Assembly (NCBI RefSeq): GCF_028283705.1
Contig: NZ_JAPWKD010000019.1
Location: forward strand, 1 to 64,000
Source: Pantoea sp.
GTDB lineage: Bacteria; Pseudomonadota; Gammaproteobacteria; Enterobacterales; Enterobacteriaceae
Length of the DNA: 64,000 bases
Reading direction: 5' to 3'
The notes beneath the pieces were generated by a model. It saw only the letters and a list, made by a program, of their open reading frames with translations, did not search any database and was not told the origin of the DNA. Shown here piece after piece: positions 50,798-59,019 of the stretch (positions within the stretch are counted from its first letter, which is position 1; each line of letters opens with the position of its first letter). The position numbers and the translations under genes were made by a program.

Positions 50798-51844
50798 ATG
50801 GAATCTGCCATTGATAAACACCTGAAATGTCCGCGCACCTTGTCCCGTCGGGTTCATGACGACTATCAACCGCCTTTCCCGATGTTCGTTGGCCGGGCCG
50901 ATGCCAGCCTGACTCAGGTGGTGATGGCGTATCTGGGCGTGCAGTTTCGTGAAGAACAGCGGGCAACAGCCGTCAGCGCCATGCAGCACATCGTTGCCAG
51001 CTTCAGCCTCGATAACGGACCGGGCAACCATGACATCACCTTCCATGTTGATAACCAGGGTTACGGTAACTTTATCGTGGTGGGCTACTGGCGCGATCCG
51101 GCGGCATACTGTCGCTGGATCCGTCAGCCGGAAATCGACCAATGGTGGTCCGCTGATGACCGTTTGCACGAAGGCCTCGGTTATTTCCGCGAGATTATTG
51201 CCCCGCGCGCCGAACAGTTCGAAACCCTGTACGCCTTTAAAGAGGATCTGCCCGGTGTCGGCGCAGTGATGGATAACCTCAGCGGTGAGATTCAGGAGCA
51301 CGGCTACTGGGGATCGGTGCGCGATCGCATTCCGGCCTCGCAAAATGACTGGCTGCAACCGGACGGGGAACTGCGGGTGATTGCCGGCGATCCCGCTGCC
51401 GGAGGTCGGGTGGTGGTGCAGGGCCATGACAACATTACGCTGATCCGCTCCGGCCAGGACTGGGTGGAGGCCGACGAACAGGAGCGTCAGCTGTACTTCA
51501 CGGAAATGCTGCCGCCGTTACAGGCAGGTATGGATTTTCTGCGCGACGAAGGGCAGCCACTTGGCTGTTATAGCAATCGCTTTGTGCGCAACGTCGATAA
51601 AGACGGCAACCTGCTGGATATTGCCTACGACATTGGCTTCTGGCGATCCCTGGACCGGCTTGAACGCTGGGCAGAATCCCATCCCACCCACCTGCGTATC
51701 TTCACCACCTTTTTCCGTGTGGTGACCGGACTACAAAAACTACGGCTCTACCACGAAGTATCGGTCTCTGACGCCCGTTATCAGACCTTTGAATACATCA
51801 ACTGCCATCCCCAGACCGGGATGCTGCGTGACGCACTGCGCTGA
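50798..51844 (+). CDS. oxd: Aldoxime dehydratase (haem, OxdA/OxdB family)
   Basis: A 348-residue cytosolic haem enzyme that dehydrates aldoximes to nitriles. Key residues of characterised Oxd enzymes are present one position earlier: Arg177 (WGSVRDRIP), Ser218 (TLIRSGQDW), proximal haem His298 (ESHPTHLRIF) and His319 (LRLYHEVSV). SRRVHDDYQPPFPMFVGRAD and GNHDITFHVD are typical N-terminal segments. GGGAG precedes the ATG. It starts the operon that runs through the second nitrile hydratase, giving the aldoxime-nitrile-amide order seen in Pseudomonas and Rhodococcus. Confidence 0.93.
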   Translation: MESAIDKHLKCPRTLSRRVHDDYQPPFPMFVGRADASLTQVVMAYLGVQFREEQRATAVSAMQHIVASFSLDNGPGNHDITFHVDNQGYGNFIVVGYWRDPAAYCRWIRQPEIDQWWSADDRLHEGLGYFREIIAPRAEQFETLYAFKEDLPGVGAVMDNLSGEIQEHGYWGSVRDRIPASQNDWLQPDGELRVIAGDPAAGGRVVVQGHDNITLIRSGQDWVEADEQERQLYFTEMLPPLQAGMDFLRDEGQPLGCYSNRFVRNVDKDGNLLDIAYDIGFWRSLDRLERWAESHPTHLRIFTTFFRVVTGLQKLRLYHEVSVSDARYQTFEYINCHPQTGMLRDALR

Positions 51845-51891
51845 AAACACGACGAAATCTCATCCATCGATCACTTTCTGGGGTTTACCTT

Positions 51892-52758
51892 ATGCACGCA
51901 TTACGCTTTTTCCTGCCTGCCACCCTGCTGGCTTCTTTACCTGCGTTCGCCGTGGAAGTGGCACCCGGCGACTACAGTCAGTTTCCCGACGGCACCACGG
52001 TAGGGCTGCTTTATTACCAGCACGCGTCAACCGGTTCGGCGCACTCGCGCGGTGACAAAGTCAGCTCGGATTACAACCTGACCTCCGATATCGGCATGCT
52101 GCGTCTGCTGCATACCGTGCAGATCAGCGAATCCGCTACCCTCGATCCACAGTTCCTGTTGCCATTTGGCCGCATATCCGGTGGTGGTGATGCTGCGGCG
52201 CTCGGTTCCGCCAATGGCACTGGCGACTTAATTCTGACCGTGCCGTTAAAGGTGAAACTCAGCGAAGGCGGCGATGTGTTTGGTTTCGCCCCTTATCTCT
52301 ACGTTCCCACCGGTAACTATGACCATAACGACGCCCTGAATCTGGGAGAGAACCGCTGGAAGGTGGATTTGCAGGCCGCCTGGGTCAAGTTCTTCACGGA
52401 AAAATGGGCGCTGGATGTGGTCGGTGACGCCATCTGGTACGGCAACAATAACGACTATGGAACCGCCTCATCCCGTTTGCAGCAGGACAACGCCTGGGCA
52501 GCGCAGGTTATGGGGCGTTATATGCCTGATCCGACGCTGGCGCTCGGTCTGGGGTTCGGTCAGACCTGGGGCGGTGCAACCACCGTTGACGGTGAGAAAC
52601 AGGACAACCCGGCGCAGACCACCAATGTACGCATCACCGCCACCAAATTTGTCACCCCGCGCGATCAGTTCCAGATTCAGCTGGGTCGGGACCTGCGCGT
52701 GGAAAATGGCGCGGAAGAGGATTTCCGCCTGAACCTGCGTTATGCCCGCGTTTTCTGA
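51892..52758 (+). CDS. Outer-membrane transporter of the MetA-pathway (phenol degradation) family
   Basis: A 288-residue protein with a signal peptide ([19 protein letters not shown]) and alternating beta-strand pattern ending in Phe (YARVF), as for outer-membrane barrels. [40 protein letters not shown] and [20 protein letters not shown] match the Phenol_MetA_deg/SphA-type family. It lies 47 bases after the aldoxime dehydratase gene and probably lets aromatic or aliphatic aldoximes or nitriles enter the cell. The next promoter starts 3 bases after its stop. Confidence 0.8.
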   Translation: MHALRFFLPATLLASLPAFAVEVAPGDYSQFPDGTTVGLLYYQHASTGSAHSRGDKVSSDYNLTSDIGMLRLLHTVQISESATLDPQFLLPFGRISGGGDAAALGSANGTGDLILTVPLKVKLSEGGDVFGFAPYLYVPTGNYDHNDALNLGENRWKVDLQAAWVKFFTEKWALDVVGDAIWYGNNNDYGTASSRLQQDNAWAAQVMGRYMPDPTLALGLGFGQTWGGATTVDGEKQDNPAQTTNVRITATKFVTPRDQFQIQLGRDLRVENGAEEDFRLNLRYARVF

Positions 52759-52760
52759 TG

Positions 52761-52799
52761 CTGTCCTTCCTGACCAGGTGACTGTCCTTCTCAACCAGG
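52761..52799 (+). promoter_or_regulatory. Direct-repeat operator of the second nitrile hydratase promoter
   Basis: Two copies of CTGTCC-N7-CCAGG start at 52761 and 52782, again 21 bp apart. A -10-like TATGTT (52820-52825) follows at 20 bases. The layout equals that at 50686-50724, so the nitrile hydratase genes probably have their own AraC-dependent promoter within the cluster. Confidence 0.72.
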
Positions 52800-52921
52800 T
52801 AGGTGTTGTGCAGTCGCGTTATGTTCAGGTCAGTAATCAGCCCTCTGCTGCGTTTGAAGCGAGCAGTGACTGGAAGCAGATGTCATCACAGTACTCACCT
52901 TTACTTTCCCGGAGAAACACC

Positions 52922-53530
52922 ATGGAACATGATCACGACCACACCGAGCCGCCTGCGGAAATTGCGCTACGCGTGAAAGCACTCGAGTCGCTGCTGACGG
53001 AAAAGGGGCTGATTGATCCCGTCGCGCTGGATGAACTTATTGACACCTACGAACACCGCATTGGACCCCGCAATGGCGCGCTGGTGGTGGCGAAAGCCTG
53101 GAGCGACCCGGATTACAAGGCCCGTCTGCTGGCGCAAGGCACCGAGGCCATTGCTGAGTTGGGTTTTTCCGGGGTGCAGGGGGAAGACATGATGGTGGTG
53201 GAGAATACCGCCGATGTTCATAACGTCACGGTCTGCACCCTGTGCTCCTGCTACCCGTGGCCGACGCTGGGACTGCCGCCTGCCTGGTACAAATCCGCAC
53301 CTTATCGCTCGCGCATCGTGATTGAGCCGAGAAGTGTGCTGGCTGAGTTTGGCCTGCACATCAGTGAAGATCGGGAAATCCGCGTCTGGGATAGCAGCGC
53401 CGAGCTGCGTTATCTGGTACTGCCGGAAAGACCGGCCGGAACCGAGGGCTGGAGTGAAGCACAGCTCGCCTCACTGGTCACGCGCGATGCCATGATCGGC
53501 ACGGGCGTGGCGCTGCAACCGGGTAACTAA
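52922..53530 (+). CDS. nthA: Cobalt-type nitrile hydratase alpha subunit (two-subunit enzyme)
   Basis: A 202-residue alpha subunit with V-C-T-L-C-S-C (cysteines 105, 108, 110; Thr106 marks the cobalt type). It begins [13 protein letters not shown], a His/Asp-rich tip absent from the copy at 9009-9617. Otherwise the two are collinear ([42 protein letters not shown]). GGAG lies before the ATG at 52922; the longer open frame upstream covers the operator and is not expected to be translated. Confidence 0.93.
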   Translation: MEHDHDHTEPPAEIALRVKALESLLTEKGLIDPVALDELIDTYEHRIGPRNGALVVAKAWSDPDYKARLLAQGTEAIAELGFSGVQGEDMMVVENTADVHNVTVCTLCSCYPWPTLGLPPAWYKSAPYRSRIVIEPRSVLAEFGLHISEDREIRVWDSSAELRYLVLPERPAGTEGWSEAQLASLVTRDAMIGTGVALQPGN

Positions 53531-53552
53531 ACCCTTCTTTTCAGGAGACGCT

Positions 53553-54212
53553 ATGAACGGGATACATGATCTGGGCGGTATGCACGGTATGGGTGCTGTT
53601 GTTACCGAAGAAAACGAACCTCCTTTTCATCATGAATGGGAGCGACGCGCCTTTTCCTTTTTTGCCTCGCTGTTTGTCGGTGGTCACTTCAATGTGGATA
53701 TGTTCCGCCATGCGATTGAGCGCATGAATCCGGCGCACTATCTCGAAGAAAGTTATTACGAACACTGGATGCACGCTTTCGAAACGCTGCTGCTGGAGAA
53801 GGGGGTGATCACCCTTGATGAGCTGTCTGGGGCGGTCAAGCCCGTTATCGCATCGGCGGAAACACCGGTGTTGCGCCAGGAAATGGTACAGGCGGTGGTC
53901 ACCACCGGTGCCTCGGCGCGCGTTGATGTTGATGTACCCGCCAGCTTCCGGGTGGGTGATCGCGTCCGGGCGAAAAACATCAATCCCGGCGGACATACCC
54001 GCCTGCCACGCTATGTGCGCGACAAAATCGGCACCATCGTGATTGATCACGGTGTCTTTGTTACCCCGGACACCGTTGCTCACGGCTTGGGTGAACATCC
54101 GCAGCACGTGTACAGCGTCAGCTTTGCCGCCACCGAGTTGTGGGGTGATAACGCGCCGTCGAAAGACACGGTGCGTATCGATCTGTGGGACGACTATCTG
54201 GAGGCGTTATGA
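53553..54212 (+). CDS. nthB: Nitrile hydratase beta subunit (fused)
   Basis: A 219-residue beta subunit in the usual single-chain form. N-terminal MNGIHDLGGMHGMGAV, FRHAIERMNPAHYLEESYYE and HWMHAFETLLLEKG. A linker at about 95-125 is where the other locus is split into two genes. The C-terminal domain has FRVGDRVRAKNINPGGHTRL, PRYVRDKIG and YSVSFAATELWGD. AGGAG precedes the ATG. Its stop overlaps the accessory gene start (ATGA). Confidence 0.93.
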   Translation: MNGIHDLGGMHGMGAVVTEENEPPFHHEWERRAFSFFASLFVGGHFNVDMFRHAIERMNPAHYLEESYYEHWMHAFETLLLEKGVITLDELSGAVKPVIASAETPVLRQEMVQAVVTTGASARVDVDVPASFRVGDRVRAKNINPGGHTRLPRYVRDKIGTIVIDHGVFVTPDTVAHGLGEHPQHVYSVSFAATELWGDNAPSKDTVRIDLWDDYLEAL

Positions 54213-54637
54213 GTACATCCTTTACGGACCATGATGCGGAAAACGCGCCGTTTGAGCATCCATGGCAGGCACAGGTGTTTTCCCTGATCGTTTGTCTGCA
54301 TCAGGCCGGCAAGTTCAGCTGGAAAGAGTGGGTGGATGTTTTCAGCACCGAAATCAAAGCGCACCCAATACAGGAACATGAAAGCGTTAATGATGCTTAT
54401 TACCGTCAGTGGGTCGCCGCCACCGAGCACATGCTGCTGTTGCTGCAATTGACCGGGCAGGCCGATATTGCCCGCCGCACCGATGAATGGCGGCAGGCGT
54501 ATCTCAATACTCCGCATGGTATGCCGGTGACGCTATCCAGCGCTGTCTGCCCGCCCGCGCATGACCATGACCATCACCACCCGGTGCTGCGCGTCCCGGT
54601 GGCGGTCAGCCCGGCAGTGGCGCGCGCCAATCCCTGA
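54209..54637 (+). CDS. Nitrile hydratase accessory/activator protein
   Basis: A 142-residue NHase activator: FEHPWQAQVFSLIVCLHQAG, FSWKEWVDVFSTEI, SVNDAYYRQWVAATEHML and YLNTPHGMPVTL, then PPAHDHDHHHPVL, a shorter metal-binding tail than its paralogue at 7840-8319. It probably assists cobalt insertion into the alpha subunit. Translation is coupled to the beta gene. Confidence 0.9.
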   Translation: MSTSFTDHDAENAPFEHPWQAQVFSLIVCLHQAGKFSWKEWVDVFSTEIKAHPIQEHESVNDAYYRQWVAATEHMLLLLQLTGQADIARRTDEWRQAYLNTPHGMPVTLSSAVCPPAHDHDHHHPVLRVPVAVSPAVARANP

Positions 54638-54671
54638 ATTGATTATTATCAGCCAGATATGAGGAAGAAAA

Positions 54672-54881
54672 ATGGAACGTACCGTTAATGATATTCATGC
54701 AGGTCAGGCTCCGATCCCGTTCAATAGCGTATTACCCTGGGCGGCTTTTATCACGCTGATGGTGCTGCTGGCGGTGTATTTTATTGGTGCTGAGCAGGGG
54801 GCCACTGCGGTGTTCTCCGGCAATCAGATCCATGAATATTTTCATGATGCGCGGCATCTGCTGGGTTTCCCCTGCCACTAA
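54672..54881 (+). CDS. cbtB: CbtB-family cobalt transporter small subunit
   Basis: A 69-residue protein with one membrane helix (VLPWAAFITLMVLLAVYFIG) and the C-terminal CbtB metal motif IHEYFHDARHLLGFPCH, with four His, two Asp/Glu and a Cys. CbtA/CbtB form a cobalt uptake system usually linked to cobalamin synthesis; here the neighbour is a cobalt nitrile hydratase. AGGA precedes the ATG. The next gene starts after 10 bases. Confidence 0.9.
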   Translation: MERTVNDIHAGQAPIPFNSVLPWAAFITLMVLLAVYFIGAEQGATAVFSGNQIHEYFHDARHLLGFPCH

Positions 54882-54891
54882 GGACATCACC

Positions 54892-55656
54892 ATGACCGGA
54901 AAACTTCTGTTAAACGGGATGATGGCAGGGATCCTCGCTGGCATCATCGCCTTCAGTTTTGCCCATTTCTTTGGTGAACCGCAGGTTGATCGGGCGATTT
55001 CATTCGAAGAAACCCTCGCCGCACAGCACAGTAGCGCCGGGAGTGAGCATCACCATGATCATGATGCCGATGGCGAAGTTTTCAGTCGCGGTACGCAGTC
55101 CGGCGCAGGTCTGCTGAGCGGGATGATCCTGTTTAGTGCGGCGATGGGCGGTGCGCTGGCACTGGTCTGGTCATTATGCTGGCAGCGTACCGGTCCGGCC
55201 GGGGCGAGAGCACTGGCTCTGGCGCTGGCACTGGGGGGATTTCTGATCATGAGCCTGATGCCGGGGCTTAAATATCCGCCTAATCCACCGGCGGTGGGTG
55301 ATGCATCGACCATTGGCTACCGAACGATGCTCTACTTCGTGATGCTGCTGGTCTCCGCCGTGATTGTGGTCACCGCTGCCTGGAGCGCGCATCAGCTGCG
55401 GGCGCGGCTGGGAAGCTGGAATGCGGCGTTGTGGGGCCTGTTGGCCGGGCTGGCGATGCTGATCGTGGCCTGCCTGCTGATGCCAGCGATAAATGAGGTC
55501 CCGCATGGCTTCTCTGCCGATGTGCTCTGGCGTTTCCGTCTGAGTTCATTCGGCACGCAGCTGACCCTGTGGTGCGCCACCGGGCTGCTGTTTGGCCTGT
55601 TTGCCGAAAAGACCGTGCAGAATCCCCGTCACCGCTACGCGACGGCAGGATATTGA
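54892..55656 (+). CDS. cbtA: CbtA-family cobalt transporter large subunit
   Basis: A 254-residue membrane protein with about five helices. Family landmarks are LLLNGMMAGILAGIIAFSFA, FGEPQVDRAISFEE, a His-rich periplasmic-type loop SEHHHDHDADGEVFSR, SLMPGLKYPPNPPAVGD and MPAINEVPHGFSADVLWRFR. AAGGA precedes the ATG at 54892. It follows CbtB by 10 bases and its stop overlaps the next start (TGATG). Confidence 0.9.
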   Translation: MTGKLLLNGMMAGILAGIIAFSFAHFFGEPQVDRAISFEETLAAQHSSAGSEHHHDHDADGEVFSRGTQSGAGLLSGMILFSAAMGGALALVWSLCWQRTGPAGARALALALALGGFLIMSLMPGLKYPPNPPAVGDASTIGYRTMLYFVMLLVSAVIVVTAAWSAHQLRARLGSWNAALWGLLAGLAMLIVACLLMPAINEVPHGFSADVLWRFRLSSFGTQLTLWCATGLLFGLFAEKTVQNPRHRYATAGY

Positions 55657-56240
55657 TGGTCGCTGTTCTGCAACTGATTTGCCAGGGGGAAACCCTGGCA
55701 AATCGCCACTCACGTTTTCCCGCTGATGATGCGCTGAGCGAAACTTCCCGCCTGGCCGCGCAACAGATGCAGGGAGGCATCGCACCGGGTAGCCAGATAT
55801 GGCTGGCACCGGAATTAGCGGCGCAGCAAACGGCACTGGCGCTGGGGTTAGCGGGGCGGAGCGTGCAGGCACTGGCCGAACCGGCCTATGGGCTTTGGGC
55901 GGGGATGCCGATCAAAGCAGTGATCATGCAGCATAGTGAGGATTTTCAGCGCTGGCTGGCAGGCGAGGCTGCACCGGGTGGGGAAGGGATGGCGCAACTG
56001 GTCGCGCGCACCGGCGCATGGTTGTCTGGTAGCATTGCCGATCGTCAACCGCAGTGCGCCATCGTGTCAGCTGTGGTGATTCGGGCAATGGTTATTGGTT
56101 TACTGGGGGCACCGGCCAGTGCTTTTCAGTTGATTGATATCGCCCCGCTAAGTATCACGACCCTGCGGGGCGATGGCAAACGCTGGCATCTCACCAGCAT
56201 TAATTCAGTAAGGCTCGCCTTCGCCGAAGGCTCCCTCTAA
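55656..56240 (+). CDS. Degenerate histidine phosphatase-like protein of the cobalt operon
   Basis: A 194-residue protein with the phosphoglycerate mutase-like fold. The catalytic RHGET motif reads CQGET (LQLICQGETLANRHSRFP), losing both Arg and the nucleophilic His. The second His of SHGGVIRA is also gone (IVSAVVIRAMV). It is therefore probably not a phosphatase and may bind a partner or ligand. Translation is coupled to cbtA. Its last 36 bases overlap the convergent kinase gene. Confidence 0.72.
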   Translation: MVAVLQLICQGETLANRHSRFPADDALSETSRLAAQQMQGGIAPGSQIWLAPELAAQQTALALGLAGRSVQALAEPAYGLWAGMPIKAVIMQHSEDFQRWLAGEAAPGGEGMAQLVARTGAWLSGSIADRQPQCAIVSAVVIRAMVIGLLGAPASAFQLIDIAPLSITTLRGDGKRWHLTSINSVRLAFAEGSL

Positions 56241-57017
56241 CAGGCAAATTTTCGCTGCGAAATGCGCCCCGGCCTGTAACGCTGCCGGGATATTTCCCTG
56301 AGCGTGCAGGCTCAGCAGAAAGGCGGTGATAAAGGCATCACCGGCCCCTAAGGTATCCACCGGGGTGACTGCTTCTGGTTGCTGCTGATACCAGTTTTCT
56401 CCGTCGAACAGTATGGCCCCCTCTGCACCCCGCGTGGCGACGGCATAGCGGCTACCGGCCTGCACCGCCTGCATCAGCAGGTCGCGCGTGGCTGTCAGAG
56501 ACCATCCGGCACAGGAGAAAAAGGCCGCGTCGAGCCAGCGACATAATGGCAATGCCTGCTCAATGACGAAGTCATCGGAAAAATCATAGGTCAGCCAGCC
56601 GGGAAGCTTTGCCAGCTCAGGCAATTGCGCGTCGATATAGCTGTAGCTACTGGTGTGGATCAGCGCGAAATCCGCCAGCCAGGCGCGATGTTGCAGCACG
56701 AAATCCATCGATTCCGTCTGGCGAACGCCGCCGAGGTTAGAATCGAGAAACACCCGTTCCCCTTGCTCGATGGTCAGGCGCGCATAACCATTTTCACCCT
56801 CAACCGTCCGGCAATAACGTGTATCAATACCGCGTTTTGCCAGCGTCCGCATCACATGGTCTGCCGCCGCATCGTTGCCGAAGATACCCAGATAAGCAGC
56901 AGAGGCATCCAGCATTGCGGCATACACGCTGAAATTGAGTGCGTTGCCCCCCGGATAGCGCACGCGGCGGTGCTCATATTTATCGACAACGTTGTCGCCT
57001 ACGCCAATCACTTTCAT
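56205..57017 (-). CDS. PfkB-family sugar kinase, fructosamine 6-kinase-like (FrlD-type)
   Basis: A 270-residue ribokinase-fold kinase. N-terminal MKVIGVGDNVVDKYEHRRVR, YPGGNALNFSVYAAML and the PfkB signature VDTLGAGDAFITAFLL with the catalytic Asp. It resembles FrlD, which phosphorylates fructoselysine at C6. It is 12 bases downstream of the SIS deglycase gene. The pair implies uptake and breakdown of an Amadori product such as fructose-amino acids. Confidence 0.82.
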   Translation of the reverse strand: MKVIGVGDNVVDKYEHRRVRYPGGNALNFSVYAAMLDASAAYLGIFGNDAAADHVMRTLAKRGIDTRYCRTVEGENGYARLTIEQGERVFLDSNLGGVRQTESMDFVLQHRAWLADFALIHTSSYSYIDAQLPELAKLPGWLTYDFSDDFVIEQALPLCRWLDAAFFSCAGWSLTATRDLLMQAVQAGSRYAVATRGAEGAILFDGENWYQQQPEAVTPVDTLGAGDAFITAFLLSLHAQGNIPAALQAGAHFAAKICLLEGAFGEGEPY

Positions 57018-57029
57018 TGCCCGCTGTCC

Positions 57030-58004
57030 TTAGTATTCCACTACGCCCATATAGCGACGGGTTGAGAGCGGATGCTGGCGAATATCAGCCAGTGCCGCAC
57101 GATAGTCGCACATGATGCTGTAAAACAGCACCGGGTTAAAGTAGTCAACCACTGACACCGGCAGGGTATCCAGACCCAGCTCGCGGGCATCCACCACCAC
57201 GGTTTTGTCGTTGTAACGATTGAGGAATCCCAGCACACGCTGATCTAAACCACGGGTGCGGCCTTCATTCATCAACAGAATAAAGGGAGCGTGATTATCG
57301 GTGACTTCAAACGGACCATGAAAGAATTCCCCGCTGTGAATCGAAGCGGCATCGAGACGCTGCATTTCCATCAGGGAACAAATAGCAAAACCATAGGCGT
57401 GTCCGTATGAGGCGCCACTGGAGAGCACATAAAACAGCGATTCATGCTGATATTGTTGCGCGAAGTCGGCGCAGCGGGCGGCGACCTGGGTGCGGGCCCG
57501 GCGAATCACCTGATCGATCTGACCAAAGCTCTGTTGGAAATCATGCCATCCGGCGTAGTCTTCCACCTGACGCAGCACATCAACGCACAGGCTGAGGATC
57601 AACGCCATCGGGTTTTCAGTAACCAGCGTGTCATCACCCCATTTATACAGCAGGTTATGGTCGGCCCATTGCAGCAGTTGCGCTTCGGCATTGTGCGTCA
57701 GGGTGATGGTGGCGGCTCCGCGCGTTTTCGCCAGCTGGGCGGCAGCGACCGATTCCGGCGTATTGCCGCCATGTGAACAGACGATAACGATTGACGACTC
57801 ACCTAATGCGTGAGGGGTGGCATAGACAAATTCATTGGCTGTCATCATCCACGAGCGCAGGTTTTCACCTTGCTCATTCAGGAAATAATGCGCCGGGTAC
57901 ATATCTACCAGCGAACCCCCGCAGGCCACAAGGAACACCTGACGCACCGGTATATGCTGAAAATGGCCGCTCATCAGGGAGGAAATAATCGATTGGGTCT
58001 GCAT
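57030..58004 (-). CDS. SIS-domain fructosamine-6-phosphate deglycase (FrlB/FraB-like)
   Basis: A 324-residue protein with two SIS domains: VFLVACGGSLVDMYPAHYFL, SSIVIVCSHGGNTPESVAAA, LFYVLSSGASYGHAYGFAIC and SIHSGEFFHGPFEVTDNHAP. The late E-F-F-H-G-P Glu and His match the deglycase active-site region. It would split a 6-phosphofructose-amine into glucose 6-phosphate and the amine or amino acid. I start at ATG 58004; its ribosome-binding site (GGTGAT) overlaps the end of the binding-protein gene. Confidence 0.84.
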   Translation of the reverse strand: MQTQSIISSLMSGHFQHIPVRQVFLVACGGSLVDMYPAHYFLNEQGENLRSWMMTANEFVYATPHALGESSIVIVCSHGGNTPESVAAAQLAKTRGAATITLTHNAEAQLLQWADHNLLYKWGDDTLVTENPMALILSLCVDVLRQVEDYAGWHDFQQSFGQIDQVIRRARTQVAARCADFAQQYQHESLFYVLSSGASYGHAYGFAICSLMEMQRLDAASIHSGEFFHGPFEVTDNHAPFILLMNEGRTRGLDQRVLGFLNRYNDKTVVVDARELGLDTLPVSVVDYFNPVLFYSIMCDYRAALADIRQHPLSTRRYMGVVEY

Positions 58005-58008
58005 GTAA

Positions 58009-58794
58009 TTAATCACCGTAAATATTGAAATCAAAGTATTTTTTAGCTAAGCGGTCGTAGGTGCCATTGGCGCGAATGGTGGCGATGGCCTGGTTGAAAC
58101 GAGCCTGTAATGCGGTGTCACTCTGGCGCAGGCCGATACCGGTGCCGGGTCCGAAGATCTCGTCATCCTTCACCTGTGGTTGCACTAGCGCGAAGTTTTT
58201 ACCCTGAGGTTTACTGAGCAGGGCTTCGGTGACCACCACGGCATCGTCGAGGGTGCCATCGAGGCGACCGTTGGTCAGATCGGCATACACCGATTCCGCA
58301 TCCGGATAGGCGATCACTTCCACACCGGCGTTGCGCCAGTATTTGTTGGCGTAGTTTTCAAATACCGAACCCTGCTGCACCCCGATACGTTTGCCCTTCA
58401 GCGACTGTGCCGTGGGGGTCAGCGAACTGCCTTTGGCGGTAATCAGGAAGGCAGGGGTGTTGAACAGTTTGTCGCTGAAAGCGATGGCTTTTTTGCGTTC
58501 GTCGGTGATCGAAAGAGAAGAAAGGATGGCATCAAATTTTTTTGCCTGTAGTGCCGGAATCAGCCCATCAAAGCTGTTCTGCACCCACGAGCATTGCACC
58601 TTCATTTCCGCGCAAATCGCATTACCAAGGTCAATATCGAAACCGACAAGTTGACCACTGGCATTTTTCGATTCAAATGGCGGGAAAGTGGGGTCGATGC
58701 CTAAACGCAGTGGATCTGCGGCCATCGCCGTGTGGACACAACCAAATAAGGTTATTGTTGCGGCTATTACGGAGATGGTTTTTTTTATTTTCAT
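58009..58794 (-). CDS. Polar amino acid-type binding protein of the fructosamine operon
   Basis: A 261-residue periplasmic binding protein (His/Lys-Arg-Orn type). The signal peptide includes LFGCVHTAMA-ADP. Mature features: LRLGIDPTFPPFESKNASGQ, LVGFDIDLGNAICAEMKVQC, FDGLIPALQAKKFDAILSSL, SITDERKKAIAFSD and RLDGTLDDAVVVTEALL. The ATG at 58794 follows GGGAAACAATA. It is the first gene of the operon with deglycase and kinase; no permease or ATPase gene is present. The ligand may be a fructosylated amino acid. Confidence 0.87.
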   Translation of the reverse strand: MKIKKTISVIAATITLFGCVHTAMAADPLRLGIDPTFPPFESKNASGQLVGFDIDLGNAICAEMKVQCSWVQNSFDGLIPALQAKKFDAILSSLSITDERKKAIAFSDKLFNTPAFLITAKGSSLTPTAQSLKGKRIGVQQGSVFENYANKYWRNAGVEVIAYPDAESVYADLTNGRLDGTLDDAVVVTEALLSKPQGKNFALVQPQVKDDEIFGPGTGIGLRQSDTALQARFNQAIATIRANGTYDRLAKKYFDFNIYGD

Positions 58795-59019
58795 TATTGT
58801 TTCCCTGGTGTTGTATTTATACCTAAAAACAGACCATATAGATTGATTTACACGCAATTTGATGTATATAGCAACAACAATTCGCCGCAAAGGCGTAAAA
58901 AAATTATCGTGGTATGTTATGATTATTTATCAAATTACAAGCTTATCAATCATTTTTATTTTCTAAATCAAATGATTGGTTTTTAAATTCTTTTTACTGA
59001 CACCAGAACAAAACAGACC

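Noticed and set aside
50657..51427. 256-residue minus-strand open frame opposite the aldoxime dehydratase
   Set aside because: Antisense to a gene with all known Oxd catalytic residues; no family resemblance.
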